From Verrucomicrobiia bacterium (GTDB lineage: Bacteria > Verrucomicrobiota > Verrucomicrobiia > Limisphaerales > CAIMTB01): a DNA stretch of 43,504 bases. A program made the translations under genes and the position numbers. Location of the stretch: NCBI GenBank assembly GCA_019634625.1, contig JAHCBA010000050.1, positions 1 through 43,504 of the forward strand, in the 5' to 3' direction. The notes under the pieces were generated by a model. The model searched no databases and was not told the origin of the DNA. It saw only the letters and a program-made list of their open reading frames with translations. The number at the start of each line of letters is the position of its first letter. Position 1 is the first letter of the stretch. Positions 1-8,405 of this stretch are shown piece by piece.

Positions 1-72
1 GCCGGCGACGCGGGACATGCAGTGATAGACCGCAGGGAGGGAAGGATCGGACTTGATGCGCGGGGTTCTCAT
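1..72 (-). CDS. REP-associated tyrosine transposase (TnpA_REP/RAYT), 5' end only
   Basis: Only the first 24 codons lie in the window; the gene runs off the left edge. Reading leftward from the ATG at 70-72 gives MRTPRIKSDP followed by SLPAVYHCMSRVAG. From family knowledge, an N-terminus of basic residues followed by a YHxMSRV motif is the usual opening of IS200-like, REP-associated Y1 transposases, which cut and paste single-stranded hairpin DNA. The HUH motif and catalytic tyrosine lie outside the window, so activity cannot be judged. The AT-rich leader at 100-250 carries two copies of a short motif related to motifs in the islands near 29.8 kb and 35.2 kb. The call rests on 24 residues and is therefore moderate. 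Confidence 0.6.
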   Translation of the reverse strand, partial: MRTPRIKSDPSLPAVYHCMSRVAG

Positions 73-121
73 GGGGTGGTGGTGGATGACGCGGGAAGAT
101 TGTGTAAGCGGGGTGTGTGTT

Positions 122-203
122 GGGTCAATTTAAAATGCCTGGCTCTTAGATCAGCATTTGAAGGGTACTGGGCTGGGTTGAGGGTCAATCTAAAATGACC
201 GGC
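122..203. repeat. Paired 22-bp AT-rich motif in the transposase leader
   Basis: Two near-identical 22-bp units start at 122 and 182 (60-bp period). Both read GGGTCAAT-T/C-TAAAATG and then a CCTGGC or ACCGGC end. The region 73-301 is noticeably AT-richer than its surroundings and holds no other gene I can support. Related motifs recur at 29796-29908 and 35163-35183. The placement directly upstream of a TnpA_REP start suggests transposase-associated repeats, which is inference. Confidence 0.5.
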
Positions 204-301
204 GTTTTAAACAGAAAATGTCAGTTTTATTGAGCCGGTCCCATTGTTGAAGTTGACCATTCTAGAATCGCCGGAGGCATGGCGGCCTGAAATAGTCAGG
301 G

Positions 302-769
302 ATGGTGACTTTGGGCTACTTGGCGGACTCCAGGCAATTCCTGCCGGAATTGGCGCGATGGCATCACGAGGAGTGGGGATGGCTGCATCCGGGAGACACC
401 GTGGAAGCGCGGGCTGTGCGTCTGGAGGGGGAATGCGGGCGGGGAGCGATTCCGACGGTGCTGGTGGCGATGGAGGGGCAGAAGTTGCTCGGTTCCTCGA
501 TGCTGGTGGCGCAGGACATGGAGTCGCGTCCGCAATGGTCGCCGTGGCTGGCCAGCGTGTTCGTGGCGCCGGATCGCCGGGGTGAGGGGATCGGGACGGC
601 GCTGGTCCGGCGGGCCATGGAGGAGGCGGCACGGATGAAGGTCGGACGGCTCTATCTCTATACGCCCAGCGCGGAGCGGTTTTACACCCGCCTGGGATGG
701 TCGTTGATCGAGAGGACGCCGTACCACGGCGCGGAGGTGGCGGTGATGCAGTTCGAGTTTCCAGGGTGA
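302..769 (+). CDS. GNAT-family N-acetyltransferase
   Basis: 155 residues, the usual size for a single-domain GNAT enzyme that moves an acetyl group from acetyl-CoA to an amine. The acetyl-CoA pyrophosphate loop is visible as VAPDRRGEGIGTALV (about residues 82-96), matching the family's R/QxxGxG/A signature. It is followed by the expected helix and a C-terminal SAERFYTRLGW stretch typical of motif B. The substrate cannot be read from sequence. The ATG at 302 has only a weak AGG directly upstream. It lies alone between the transposase leader and repeat copy A. The family call is firm; the specific role is unknown. Confidence 0.85.
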   Translation: MVTLGYLADSRQFLPELARWHHEEWGWLHPGDTVEARAVRLEGECGRGAIPTVLVAMEGQKLLGSSMLVAQDMESRPQWSPWLASVFVAPDRRGEGIGTALVRRAMEEAARMKVGRLYLYTPSAERFYTRLGWSLIERTPYHGAEVAVMQFEFPG

Positions 770-950
770 GGTGTGGGTCTGGCGGTGTCCTTGCCGGGAA
801 TCCCTGCCAGGCCGCAGGCTTGAAGCAGGGTCGGGGGCGCTGGCTGGATCTTTTCGGGCAAGACTCTGCAAGGAGATGGCGGGTCGTTTTGAACGGAGGA
901 TTGATGCGGGAACGGCGGTCTTCAGGCGGGTTGCGAATGCAACGGCCGAT

Positions 951-1132
951 GTTTGCCACGCCGTGCATCCCGAAGTTGTGGGGAGATGTGCGAGTTTCGC
1001 GATGCGTCGTCTCGGAGGGCCGAGTTCCACGAGGCCGCAGCGGAGTGGGGCAATGGGTTGAGGACTCGCGGAGCTCGTCCCTCCGATTCGCTGCCTCCTC
1101 ACCCACAACTCCGGGATGCACCGTTTGCCACG
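951..1132 (+). mobile_element. MITE-like element, copy A (159 bp, 963-1121) with 10-bp flanking direct repeats
   Basis: The element begins GTGCATCCCGAAGTTGTGGG (963-982) and ends with its inverted copy at 1102-1121 (19 of 20 matching). Inside, 1013-1034 pairs imperfectly with 1064-1085 (18 of 22), giving a nested hairpin. The 10-mer GTTTGCCACG stands immediately outside on both sides, at 951-960 and 1123-1132, consistent with a target-site duplication. There is no reading frame worth calling. It lies in the 437-bp gap between the acetyltransferase and the small membrane protein; the rest of that gap shows nothing recognisable. Confidence 0.85.
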
Positions 1133-1206
1133 GGGATTCCCGGTTCCCACTGGTCTTGGGGGAGCGGGTTCTGACAGGATGTTGTCCCGTGGACGTTGCC
1201 AATGGA

Positions 1207-1884
1207 ATGGCGCAGCCTGCGTCGTCGCGATGGAGGGCGGCGTGGCCCGATGCCGTGGCGTTCGTGATGGGGCTTGGGGTGGCGGGGGTATTCGGGTGGC
1301 GGACGGGCGATCTGGTGTGGAGTCTGTGGCTGTCGAGCCTGGTGGTGGGGTATGCGATGATCGTCCGGGGGATCGTGGTGCCGGCCATGGCGACGATGGG
1401 GGCTTCGGGACGGGGTGAGGGATCGGCTGGGAAGGGGGTTGCGACGGTCTTCGGGGGGCTTTTCCTGCTGGGATTCTTCACGGTCCACTTCGGCGGGTTT
1501 CACCTGGTGCACTCGGTCTTTCTGAATGCGTTTTTTCCGGTGGGGGGCGCGTCCTCGAGCGGGCCGGGGATTCCGCCCTACGGGGAGGTGCTGTTGCGGT
1601 ACTGGTGGTTTCTGCCGGCGGCGATGGTGGCGGAGCGGCGCGTGCTGTGGGGATCTTCGGCGGTTGGAGCGGGCGATGCGGAGGGACGCGCCGGTGGAGA
1701 AAAGTCGTGGGGGGATGGTGAGGCGATGGCGGCGCCTTACAAGAATGTGGTGCGACTGCACCTGTTGATCTTCTTTTTCGCGTTCGCCCACTTTGTGAAG
1801 CTGGAAAGTTTCCTGGTGTTCGCGGTGGTGTACGCGGTGTACTTCTTTCCGTGGGGACTTCTGAAAGGGGCGCGGGGGCGATGA
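1207..1884 (+). CDS. Small integral membrane protein, DUF6498-like
   Basis: 225 residues from the ATG at 1207; an open frame extends further upstream but runs through repeat copy A, so the longer start is rejected. Hydrophobic segments lie at roughly residues 15-32, 40-60, 78-100, 125-140 and 180-215. The motif HFGGFHLVHSVFLNAFFP in the middle segment resembles the DUF6498 family, whose function is unknown; that match is from memory. The stop codon overlaps the start of the next gene as ATGA (1881-1884), so translation is probably coupled to the sugar-acid dehydratase. A role in transport or sensing for that pathway is possible but unsupported by any motif. Confidence 0.7.
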   Translation: MAQPASSRWRAAWPDAVAFVMGLGVAGVFGWRTGDLVWSLWLSSLVVGYAMIVRGIVVPAMATMGASGRGEGSAGKGVATVFGGLFLLGFFTVHFGGFHLVHSVFLNAFFPVGGASSSGPGIPPYGEVLLRYWWFLPAAMVAERRVLWGSSAVGAGDAEGRAGGEKSWGDGEAMAAPYKNVVRLHLLIFFFAFAHFVKLESFLVFAVVYAVYFFPWGLLKGARGR

Positions 1885-3611
1885 GTCCGGCGGTGCGCAC
1901 TCCGGAGTCCTTGCGGAGCCACCGGTGGTTCGGGCCGGACGATCTGCGTTCCTTCGGGCACCGGTCGCGGGCGCTGCAGATGGGGTACGACCGGGCCGAG
2001 TTCACGGGCCGCCCGATCATCGCGATCCTGAATACCTGGAGCGAACTGAACACGTGCCACACGCACCTGCGGGAACGGGCGGCCGAGGTGAAGCGGGGGG
2101 TGCTGGAGGCGGGCGGGTTTCCGGTCGAGGTTCCGGTGATGTCGCTGGGCGAGATGTTGATGAAGCCCACCACGATGTTCTACCGGAACCTGCTGGCCAT
2201 GGAGGTCGAGGAGGTGCTGCGGTGTCATCCGGTGGACGGGGCGGTGCTGATGGGCGGGTGTGACAAGACGGTGCCAGCACTGTTGATGGGGGCGTTCAGC
2301 ATGGATCTGCCGTGTCTCTTCCTGCCGGCCGGGCCGATGCTGAAGGGGCGCTGGCGGGACCAGACGCTCGGGAGCGGGAGTGACGCATGGAAGTACTGGG
2401 CGGAACGGTGCGCGGGGCGGTTGCCGGACGGGGCGTGGGAGGAGATCGAGGAGGGGATTGCACGGTCGCCGGGCACGTGCATGACGATGGGCACGGCGTC
2501 CACGATGGCGTCGTTGACGGAGGCGATGGGTCTGACGCTGCCCGGGGCGGCGACGGTGCCGGCGGTGCATTCGGCGCATGCGCGGATGGCGGTGGCCTGC
2601 GGACGGCGGATTGTTTCGATGGTGTGGGAGGATCTCCGCCCTTCGCGATGGGTGGGGCGCGGAACGTTCGAGAACGCGGTGGTCACGCTGATGGCGACGG
2701 GGGGATCCACAAATGCGGTGGTGCATTTGCTGGCGATGGCCCGGAGGGCCGGGGTGGTGCTGGAAATGGAGACGTTCGACCGGATTTCGCGGCAGGTGCC
2801 GGTATTGCTGGATCTGCGTCCGGCGGGGCGCTTCCTGATGGAGGATTTCCACGATGCGGGGGGGGTGCGTGCGCTGCTGCGTGAGGTTCGGGACGCCTTG
2901 GACACCGGGGTGGGAATGTCGGACGGGCGCACGCTGGGGGCCTGGCTCGACGAGGGGGAGTGTCTCGATCCGGAGGTCATCCGGCCGCGGGCGCGCCCGG
3001 TCTGGCCCGAAGGGGGTGTGGCGGTGCTGCGGGGGAATCTGGCGCCGAGGGGTTGTGTGATGAAGCACGCCGCCGCCGAGCCGCGCCTGCATTCGCACGC
3101 GGGTCCGGCGCTGGTGTTCGAGGATTACGCGGATTTGAAGCGGCGGATTGACCGGGACGATCTGCCGGTCACGGCGGATTCGGTGCTGGTGCTGAGGAAC
3201 GCCGGGCCGGTGGGCGGTCCGGGGATGCCGGAGTGGGGGATGCTTCCCATTCCGCGGAAGCTGCTGCGGCAGGGGGTGCGGGATGTGCTCCGGTTGTCGG
3301 ACGCCCGGATGAGTGGCACGGCATACGGCGCGTGCATTCTCCACATTGCCCCGGAATCGGCGGTGGGCGGGCCACTTGGGCTGGTGCGGGATGGCGATCT
3401 GATTGAGGTGTCGGTCTCGGAGCGTCGATTGCACTGGCACGTCTCCGAGGCGGAGGTGGAGGTGCGGCGAAGGGCGTGGCGTGCGCCGCCGCCGCGGTTT
3501 GCCCGGGGGTACGGTTGGTTGTCGGCCCGCGAGATCGGGCAGGCGGATGAGGGATGCGATTTCCGGTTCCTGGACGGGAACGCGCCCACGGCGGAGCCCG
3601 AGATTCACTAG
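1881..3611 (+). CDS. IlvD/Edd-family dehydratase, probable sugar-acid (arabinonate/xylonate-type) dehydratase
   Basis: 576 residues from the ATG overlapping the previous stop. Family members remove water from 2,3-dihydroxy acids using an Fe-S cluster and Mg. The three cluster cysteines are visible: C59 in NTCHTHL, C127 in GGCDKTVP and C200 in GTCMTMGTA. The metal-binding ATGGSTNAVVHL block follows, and the likely proton-abstracting serine is S478 in SDARMSGTAYG. The family contains both branched-chain-amino-acid IlvD and sugar-acid dehydratases. Pairing with a DHDPS-family aldolase 13 bp downstream favours a pentonate or hexonate substrate giving a 2-keto-3-deoxy acid. Exact substrate is unknown. 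An upstream in-frame ATG at 1851 would overlap the previous gene and is less likely. Confidence 0.88.
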   Translation: MSPAVRTPESLRSHRWFGPDDLRSFGHRSRALQMGYDRAEFTGRPIIAILNTWSELNTCHTHLRERAAEVKRGVLEAGGFPVEVPVMSLGEMLMKPTTMFYRNLLAMEVEEVLRCHPVDGAVLMGGCDKTVPALLMGAFSMDLPCLFLPAGPMLKGRWRDQTLGSGSDAWKYWAERCAGRLPDGAWEEIEEGIARSPGTCMTMGTASTMASLTEAMGLTLPGAATVPAVHSAHARMAVACGRRIVSMVWEDLRPSRWVGRGTFENAVVTLMATGGSTNAVVHLLAMARRAGVVLEMETFDRISRQVPVLLDLRPAGRFLMEDFHDAGGVRALLREVRDALDTGVGMSDGRTLGAWLDEGECLDPEVIRPRARPVWPEGGVAVLRGNLAPRGCVMKHAAAEPRLHSHAGPALVFEDYADLKRRIDRDDLPVTADSVLVLRNAGPVGGPGMPEWGMLPIPRKLLRQGVRDVLRLSDARMSGTAYGACILHIAPESAVGGPLGLVRDGDLIEVSVSERRLHWHVSEAEVEVRRRAWRAPPPRFARGYGWLSAREIGQADEGCDFRFLDGNAPTAEPEIH

Positions 3612-3624
3612 CCATGATCCAGCC

Positions 3625-4545
3625 ATGAAACGCACCCCTGTTTTGCCCGACGACCTGCGCGGGGTCATTGCCGTGCCGCCGCTTCCGCGCCGCGACGATC
3701 CGGCGCGTCATCCGGACTTCGAGGCGGCGCGGGCGTTGCTCGACGGGATTGCCGGGGCGGGCATCCGCAGGTTCATGTTCGGGGGCAATGCGTTCTTCTA
3801 CCACGTCACGTTGCGCGAGTATTTGGAGGCGTTGGAGTGGATGACGACGTTGCCGGACGACTGGTGGATGTTGCCGTCGGCGGGACCCGGGTATGGCCGG
3901 CTTCGGGACCAGGCGGAGTTGTTGCGGTCGCGGGGTTTTCCGGCGGTGATGCTGTTGCCGTGCTCGGACCCTCGGGATGCGGGGGGATGGGAGCGCGGTA
4001 TCCGGGAATTCGTTTCGGCGTCGGGGACACCGGTCATTGTGTACCTGAAGTCGGAGGACACGCTGGGGGTGGATCGTGCGGCGGGGTTGGAGGCGCTGGG
4101 GAGGCTGTGCGGCGACGGGTTGTGCGTGGGGATCAAGTACGCGGTGGTGCGGGAGGATCCGGGGGAGGATGCGTACCTGGCCGGGCTGTTGGACCGGGTG
4201 GATCGCGGGCGGGTGGTCAGCGGGATTGGGGAACGACCGGCGGTGGTGCATCTGCGGGACTGGGGGCTGCCGGGGTTCACGACGGGCAGCGGATGCGTGG
4301 CGCCGGAGCGGGCGGTGGCGTTGTATGAGGCGTGCGTGGCGGGGCGGTGGGAGGAGGCGGAGGGGATCCGGGAGCGGTTTCTGCCGCTGGAGGACTGCCG
4401 GGACGCCTGGAATCCGGCGAAGGTGCTGCACCACGCGGTGGAACTGGCGGGTCGGGTGCGGACGGGTCCGGTGACACCGTTTCTATCGGCGCTTGAGGGG
4501 GACCGGCTGGAGCGGGTGCGGGAGGCGCTGGTGCGGTTGGTGTGA
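3625..4545 (+). CDS. DHDPS/NAL-family lyase (2-keto-3-deoxy sugar acid aldolase or dehydratase)
   Basis: 306 residues, the normal length of the (beta/alpha)8-barrel dihydrodipicolinate synthase / N-acetylneuraminate lyase family. The Schiff-base lysine is K171 in CVGIKYAVV, and an upstream GTPVIVYLK segment holds the usual tyrosine region. Family members cleave or dehydrate 2-keto acids. Because it follows a sugar-acid dehydratase within 13 bp, the likely substrate is the 2-keto-3-deoxy acid that enzyme makes: either aldol cleavage or, as in the L-arabinonate pathway, a second dehydration. True DapA is less likely, because no lysine genes are near. The ATG at 3625 starts the alignable sequence. 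Confidence 0.85.
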   Translation: MKRTPVLPDDLRGVIAVPPLPRRDDPARHPDFEAARALLDGIAGAGIRRFMFGGNAFFYHVTLREYLEALEWMTTLPDDWWMLPSAGPGYGRLRDQAELLRSRGFPAVMLLPCSDPRDAGGWERGIREFVSASGTPVIVYLKSEDTLGVDRAAGLEALGRLCGDGLCVGIKYAVVREDPGEDAYLAGLLDRVDRGRVVSGIGERPAVVHLRDWGLPGFTTGSGCVAPERAVALYEACVAGRWEEAEGIRERFLPLEDCRDAWNPAKVLHHAVELAGRVRTGPVTPFLSALEGDRLERVREALVRLV

Positions 4546-4577
4546 TGGGCGGGCAGGGCCGGGAGAGGTGCGGTGAT

Positions 4578-4744
4578 GGGACGGGACGGTGCATCCCCGG
4601 GTTGTGGGTGAGGAGGCAGCGAATCAGAGCGTTCAATCCAAATCACCACCCCCTTTGCGGCCTCGTGGAACTCGGCCCTCCGATGCCACGCCTGGCGAAG
4701 CTCGCACCTCTCCCCACCCTTCCGGGCTGCACAGGGGACCGGAC
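4578..4744 (-). mobile_element. MITE-like element, copy B (decayed, about 147 bp, 4588-4734)
   Basis: Opposite orientation to copy A. Both ends remain recognisable (GGTGCATCCCC... and ...CCGGGCTGCAC), as does the outer GTGAGGAGGCAGCGAAT block and the GCGGCCTCGTGGAACTCGGC arm. The partner arm of the inner hairpin is lost, replaced by unrelated sequence at about 4625-4650, so the copy is degenerate. Flanks GGGACGGGAC (4578-4587) and GGGACCGGAC (4735-4744) match at 9 of 10 positions. It fills most of the gap upstream of release factor 3. Confidence 0.7.
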
Positions 4745-4847
4745 GGGGTTGGTGACGGAGCTTCCCCTGGAAGGCGGGAGTCGGTCATGGTGACGGGCCC
4801 GGGGGGCGACGCGAGGAGCGGACGGACGCGGGGTTGGAGAGGAACCT

Positions 4848-6440
4848 ATGGAAGGCATGGCAGCACAGATTGCCCGGCGACGGACGTTTGCGATCATCTC
4901 GCATCCGGACGCGGGGAAGACGACGTTGACGGAGAAGTTTCTGCTCTATGGCGGGGCGGTGCATCTGGCGGGGTCGGTGACGGCGCGGCGGAACCAGCGG
5001 GCGACGACGTCGGACTGGATGGAACTGGAGCGGAAGCGGGGGATTTCGGTGAGTTCGACGGTGTTGCAGTTCGAGTACCGGGGGTACTGCGTGAACCTGC
5101 TGGACACGCCGGGTCACCGGGATTTTTCGGAGGACACGTACCGGGTGCTGACGGCGGTGGATGCGGCGGTGATGGTGATTGACGCGGGGAAGGGGATCGA
5201 GACGCAGACGCGGAAGTTGTTCGAGGTGTGCCGGCAGCGGGGGATACCGATTTTCACCTTCATGAACAAGATGGACCGGCCGGCGCGGGAGCCGCTGGCG
5301 CTGGTGGACGAGCTGGAGAGCGTGCTGGGGATCCAGGCGTATCCGGTCAACTGGCCGCTGGGGGACGGGGCGGAATTCCGCGGGGTGTATGACCGGCAGG
5401 GACGGCTGGTGCATTTTTTCGAGCGGGTGCCCGGGGGCGGTTACCGGGCCCCGGTGTCGGTGCTGGACCTGTCGGACGGGCAGGTGCGGGAGCGGCTGTC
5501 GGAGTCGGTGTATGCGAAGACGGTGGACGAGCTGGCGATGATGGAGGGGGCGGGGGCGGCGTTCGAGCGGGAGCGGGTGCTGGCGGGGGCGTTGACGCCG
5601 GTGTTTTTCGGGAGCGCGGTGAACAACTTCGGGGTGCAACTGCTGCTCGATGCGTTCCTGGACATGGCGCCTGCGCCGATGGCGCGTTCGGTGGGGGGAC
5701 GGCGGATTGCGCCGGAGGCGGGGGGGTTCTCGGGGTTCATCTTCAAGATCCAGGCCAACATGGATCCGCGTCATCGGGACCGGCTGGCCTTTGTGCGGGT
5801 ATGTTCGGGACGATTCGAGCGGGACATGACGGTGATTCACACGCGGACGGGGCGGCGTCTGCGGTTGTCGAGTTCGCACAAGCTGTTTGCGCGGGAGCGG
5901 GAGACGATGGACGAGGCGTATCCCGGGGATGTGGTGGGGTTGGTGGGGCACGACGATTTCCGGATCGGGGACACGCTGGCGGAGGAGGCGACGCTGGTGT
6001 TCGACGAGATTCCGCGATTCACGCCGGAGTGTTTTGCGTGGCTGCACAGTCCGACGACCGCGCAGTTCAAGCGATTCCGGGAGGGGTTGGAGCAACTGTT
6101 GCAGGAGGGGGTGGTGCAGTCGTTTCTGCTGGATGCGACGACGCAGCGGGTGCCGCTGCTGGGGGCGGTGGGGCCGTTGCAGTTCGAGGTGGTGCAGTAC
6201 CGGTTGCAGACCGAGTACGGGGCGGAGTCGCGGATGGAGGCGGCGCCGTGGAACACGATTCGCTGGGTGGTTCGTGGCGACCCGGATCCGGTGGCGGTGG
6301 AAGGCCTGCTGCCGACGGGGTCGCGGATGGGGCGGGACTCGACAGGCCGGATGGTGTTGTTGTTTCCGAACGAGTGGTCGTGCGAGTACTTCACGGGGCG
6401 GCAGCCGGAGATCGGGTTGAGCGCCCAGCCGCCGCGGTGA
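4848..6440 (+). CDS. prfC: Peptide chain release factor 3
   Basis: 530 residues, the family's usual length. RF3 is a ribosome-associated GTPase that removes RF1/RF2 after peptide release. The G domain shows HPDAGKTTLTEK (G1, about residues 19-30), the RGISVSSTVLQF switch I region, DTPGHRDFSEDTYR (G3) and NKMDRP (G4). Domains II and III follow, with the RF3-typical QRVPLLGAVGPLQFEVVQYR stretch near residue 430. EF-G is excluded by length and by the RF3-specific switch sequence. GAGAGGA upstream at good spacing supports the ATG at 4848; an in-frame ATG at 4857 is an alternative. It is a housekeeping gene with no obvious partner here. Confidence 0.96.
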   Translation: MEGMAAQIARRRTFAIISHPDAGKTTLTEKFLLYGGAVHLAGSVTARRNQRATTSDWMELERKRGISVSSTVLQFEYRGYCVNLLDTPGHRDFSEDTYRVLTAVDAAVMVIDAGKGIETQTRKLFEVCRQRGIPIFTFMNKMDRPAREPLALVDELESVLGIQAYPVNWPLGDGAEFRGVYDRQGRLVHFFERVPGGGYRAPVSVLDLSDGQVRERLSESVYAKTVDELAMMEGAGAAFERERVLAGALTPVFFGSAVNNFGVQLLLDAFLDMAPAPMARSVGGRRIAPEAGGFSGFIFKIQANMDPRHRDRLAFVRVCSGRFERDMTVIHTRTGRRLRLSSSHKLFARERETMDEAYPGDVVGLVGHDDFRIGDTLAEEATLVFDEIPRFTPECFAWLHSPTTAQFKRFREGLEQLLQEGVVQSFLLDATTQRVPLLGAVGPLQFEVVQYRLQTEYGAESRMEAAPWNTIRWVVRGDPDPVAVEGLLPTGSRMGRDSTGRMVLLFPNEWSCEYFTGRQPEIGLSAQPPR

Positions 6441-6535
6441 GGGACGGGTGCGAGCAATCCTGTGAACAACGGTGGACAACCCGGGCTGGCCCCGGGCGTT
6501 GGGCGGGTCAGGATGAGGGATCGTCAAGGTCTGCC

Positions 6536-6853
6536 ATGTCCACATCCGCCAACGCGTCGTCGGTCACCCAGATGGAGCTAGCCTTCGAATCGGCACGCCG
6601 GGCCGGGGACGAGCTGAGCCGGTGGCGGCAGGAGCGGTTGACGGCGCTGAACGCGCTGGCGCGGGAACTGGGTCTGCCGCTGGGGAAGGATGTGGAGGTG
6701 CGGTTGAAGGACGGGACCACCATGCGGGGAGTGCTGGAATTGGCGGATGACGTGTTGTGGGTGGAAGCGCGGCGGGACTTCCGGATGGCGCTGCGGATTC
6801 AGCGCTGCACGTTTCTTCCCGGGGACATCGAAGCGTGCGTCCGGATGGACTGA
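6536..6853 (+). CDS. Small protein with an Sm-like beta-strand C-terminal half
   Basis: 105 residues, not recognised with certainty. Residues 1-45 are predicted helical (ELAFESARRAGDELSRWRQE). Residues about 46-100 read as short alternating strands, including EVRLKDGTTMRGVLELADD then LWVEARRDFRMALRI, which resembles the first strands of Sm/LSm-type or small SH3-like barrels; that comparison is by eye only. The ATG at 6536 is chosen because the frame upstream lies antisense to and over release factor 3. It ends 63 bp before the photolyase start. Codon use matches the neighbours, so I believe it is a real gene. Confidence 0.6.
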   Translation: MSTSANASSVTQMELAFESARRAGDELSRWRQERLTALNALARELGLPLGKDVEVRLKDGTTMRGVLELADDVLWVEARRDFRMALRIQRCTFLPGDIEACVRMD

Positions 6854-6915
6854 GCCGTAGCGGTGCTTTCCTCTTTACTGCCTGGGTACGGATAGGGGGA
6901 AGTTCGGTGCCGCAT

Positions 6916-8382
6916 ATGCCCGAGGCGCGCCCTTCCTGTCTGGTCTGGTTTCGGTTGGATCTCCGGTTGACGGACAACCCGGCTCTGGCGCTGGCCGCGG
7001 CGACGGGCGGCGCGGTGGTGCCGGTGTTCCTCTGGTCGCCGGAGGAGGAGGGGCGCTGGGCTGCGGGTGCGGCGTCGCGCTGGTGGCTGCATCATTCGCT
7101 GACGAGGCTGGATGAAGCGCTGCGGGCGAAGGGGTCGCGGCTGGTGGTGCGGCGGGGGCCGGCGCTGGACGTGTTGCGGGCGCTGGTGCGGGAGACGGGG
7201 GCGGGCTCGGTTTTCTGGAACCGGCGGTACGAACCGGCGACGATCGAGCGGGATCGACAGGTCAAGGAGGCGTTGGGGGCTGAAGGGTTGCGGGTGGAAA
7301 GCGCCAACGGGGCGCTGCTGCACGAGCCGTGGACTGTCCGCAACCGGGCGGGGAAACCGTTCCAGGTCTTCACTCCGTACTGGCGGGAGTGTCTGGGGCG
7401 ATCGGACCCGGACATGCCGGTGGGCGCTCCCGGGCATCTGCCGGCACCGCGGACCTGGCCGGCATCGGAAGGGATCGAGGCGCTGGGGTTGCTGCCGGGG
7501 ATTCCCTGGGATCAGGGGCTGCGGGAGGCGTGGCGGCCGGGGGAGGCGGGTGCGGTTGAGCGGTTGGCCCGGTTCTGTGCGGGAGCGGTGCTGGGCTATG
7601 GGGAGGAGCGGAACCGTCCGGACCGGGAAGGCACGTCGCGGCTGTCGCCTCATTTGCACTTTGGGGAGATCGGGCCACGGCAGGTGTGGCATGCGGTGCG
7701 TCGGGCGGCGGGGAATGCGGGGGTGGTGGAAGCGGTGTGGCGGCGCTGGCAGTTCCTGGCGGAGGTGGGTTGGCGGGAATTCGCGCATCACCTGCTCTTC
7801 CACTTTCCCCACACCGTGGAGCGTCCGTTGCGGGAACCGTTCGAGCGGTTTCCGTGGCGGGAGGACGCGGCTTCGTTGGAGTGCTGGCAGCGGGGTCGGA
7901 CGGGCTACCCGCTGGTGGATGCGGGGATGCGGGAGTTGTGGGCGACGGGCTGGATGCACAACCGGGTGCGGATGGTGGCGGGGTCGTTCCTGGTGAAGAA
8001 CCTGCTGATTTCCTGGCGGGCCGGGGCGGAGTGGTTCTGGGACACCTTGGTGGACGCCGATCTGGCCGACAACACGCTTGGCTGGCAGTGGGTGGCCGGG
8101 TGCGGTGCGGATGCGGCCCCGTATTTCCGGGTGTTCAACCCGGTGGCCCAGGGACGGAAGTTCGACCCGGATGGCGGGTACGTGCGGCAGTGGATCCCCG
8201 AGTTGCGAAGGGTGCCGACGGAATGGGTGCATGCGCCGTGGGAGGCGCCGCCGCTGGTGCTGAGGTCGGCCGGGGTGCGGTTGGGCACCGACTATCCGGA
8301 GCCGAGGGTCAGTGCGACGGCGTCGCGACTCGCGGCGCTCGACGCGCTGGCGAGTCTCAAGGCGGGGAGAATCGGGGGTTGA
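6916..8382 (+). CDS. phrB: Deoxyribodipyrimidine photolyase (class I CPD photolyase/cryptochrome family)
   Basis: 488 residues. The enzyme repairs UV-made cyclobutane pyrimidine dimers with light, FADH- and an antenna chromophore. The N-terminal Rossmann-like photolyase domain opens with SCLVWFRLDLRLTDNPAL. The C-terminal FAD-binding helical domain carries SRLSPHLHFGEIGPRQ, the lesion-binding REFAHHLLFHFP region, GYPLVDAGMREL, and the diagnostic stretch from ADLADNTLGWQWVAGCG to APYFRVFNP. A GTG three codons upstream (6907) sits better behind the GGGGGA at about 6896, so the true start may be 6907. Cryptochrome function cannot be excluded, but repair is the default reading. Confidence 0.95.
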   Translation: MPEARPSCLVWFRLDLRLTDNPALALAAATGGAVVPVFLWSPEEEGRWAAGAASRWWLHHSLTRLDEALRAKGSRLVVRRGPALDVLRALVRETGAGSVFWNRRYEPATIERDRQVKEALGAEGLRVESANGALLHEPWTVRNRAGKPFQVFTPYWRECLGRSDPDMPVGAPGHLPAPRTWPASEGIEALGLLPGIPWDQGLREAWRPGEAGAVERLARFCAGAVLGYGEERNRPDREGTSRLSPHLHFGEIGPRQVWHAVRRAAGNAGVVEAVWRRWQFLAEVGWREFAHHLLFHFPHTVERPLREPFERFPWREDAASLECWQRGRTGYPLVDAGMRELWATGWMHNRVRMVAGSFLVKNLLISWRAGAEWFWDTLVDADLADNTLGWQWVAGCGADAAPYFRVFNPVAQGRKFDPDGGYVRQWIPELRRVPTEWVHAPWEAPPLVLRSAGVRLGTDYPEPRVSATASRLAALDALASLKAGRIGG

Positions 8383-8405
8383 CGCGGTGGGCATGGGGGT
8401 GTTGG

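Noticed and set aside
1-1121. TnpA_REP at the left edge as the mover of the 159-bp elements
   Set aside because: Y1 transposases act on single-stranded DNA and do not make target-site duplications, whereas these elements are flanked by about 10-bp duplications.
697-1206. Extension of the small membrane protein upstream to 697
   Set aside because: It overlaps the acetyltransferase gene and passes through repeat copy A.
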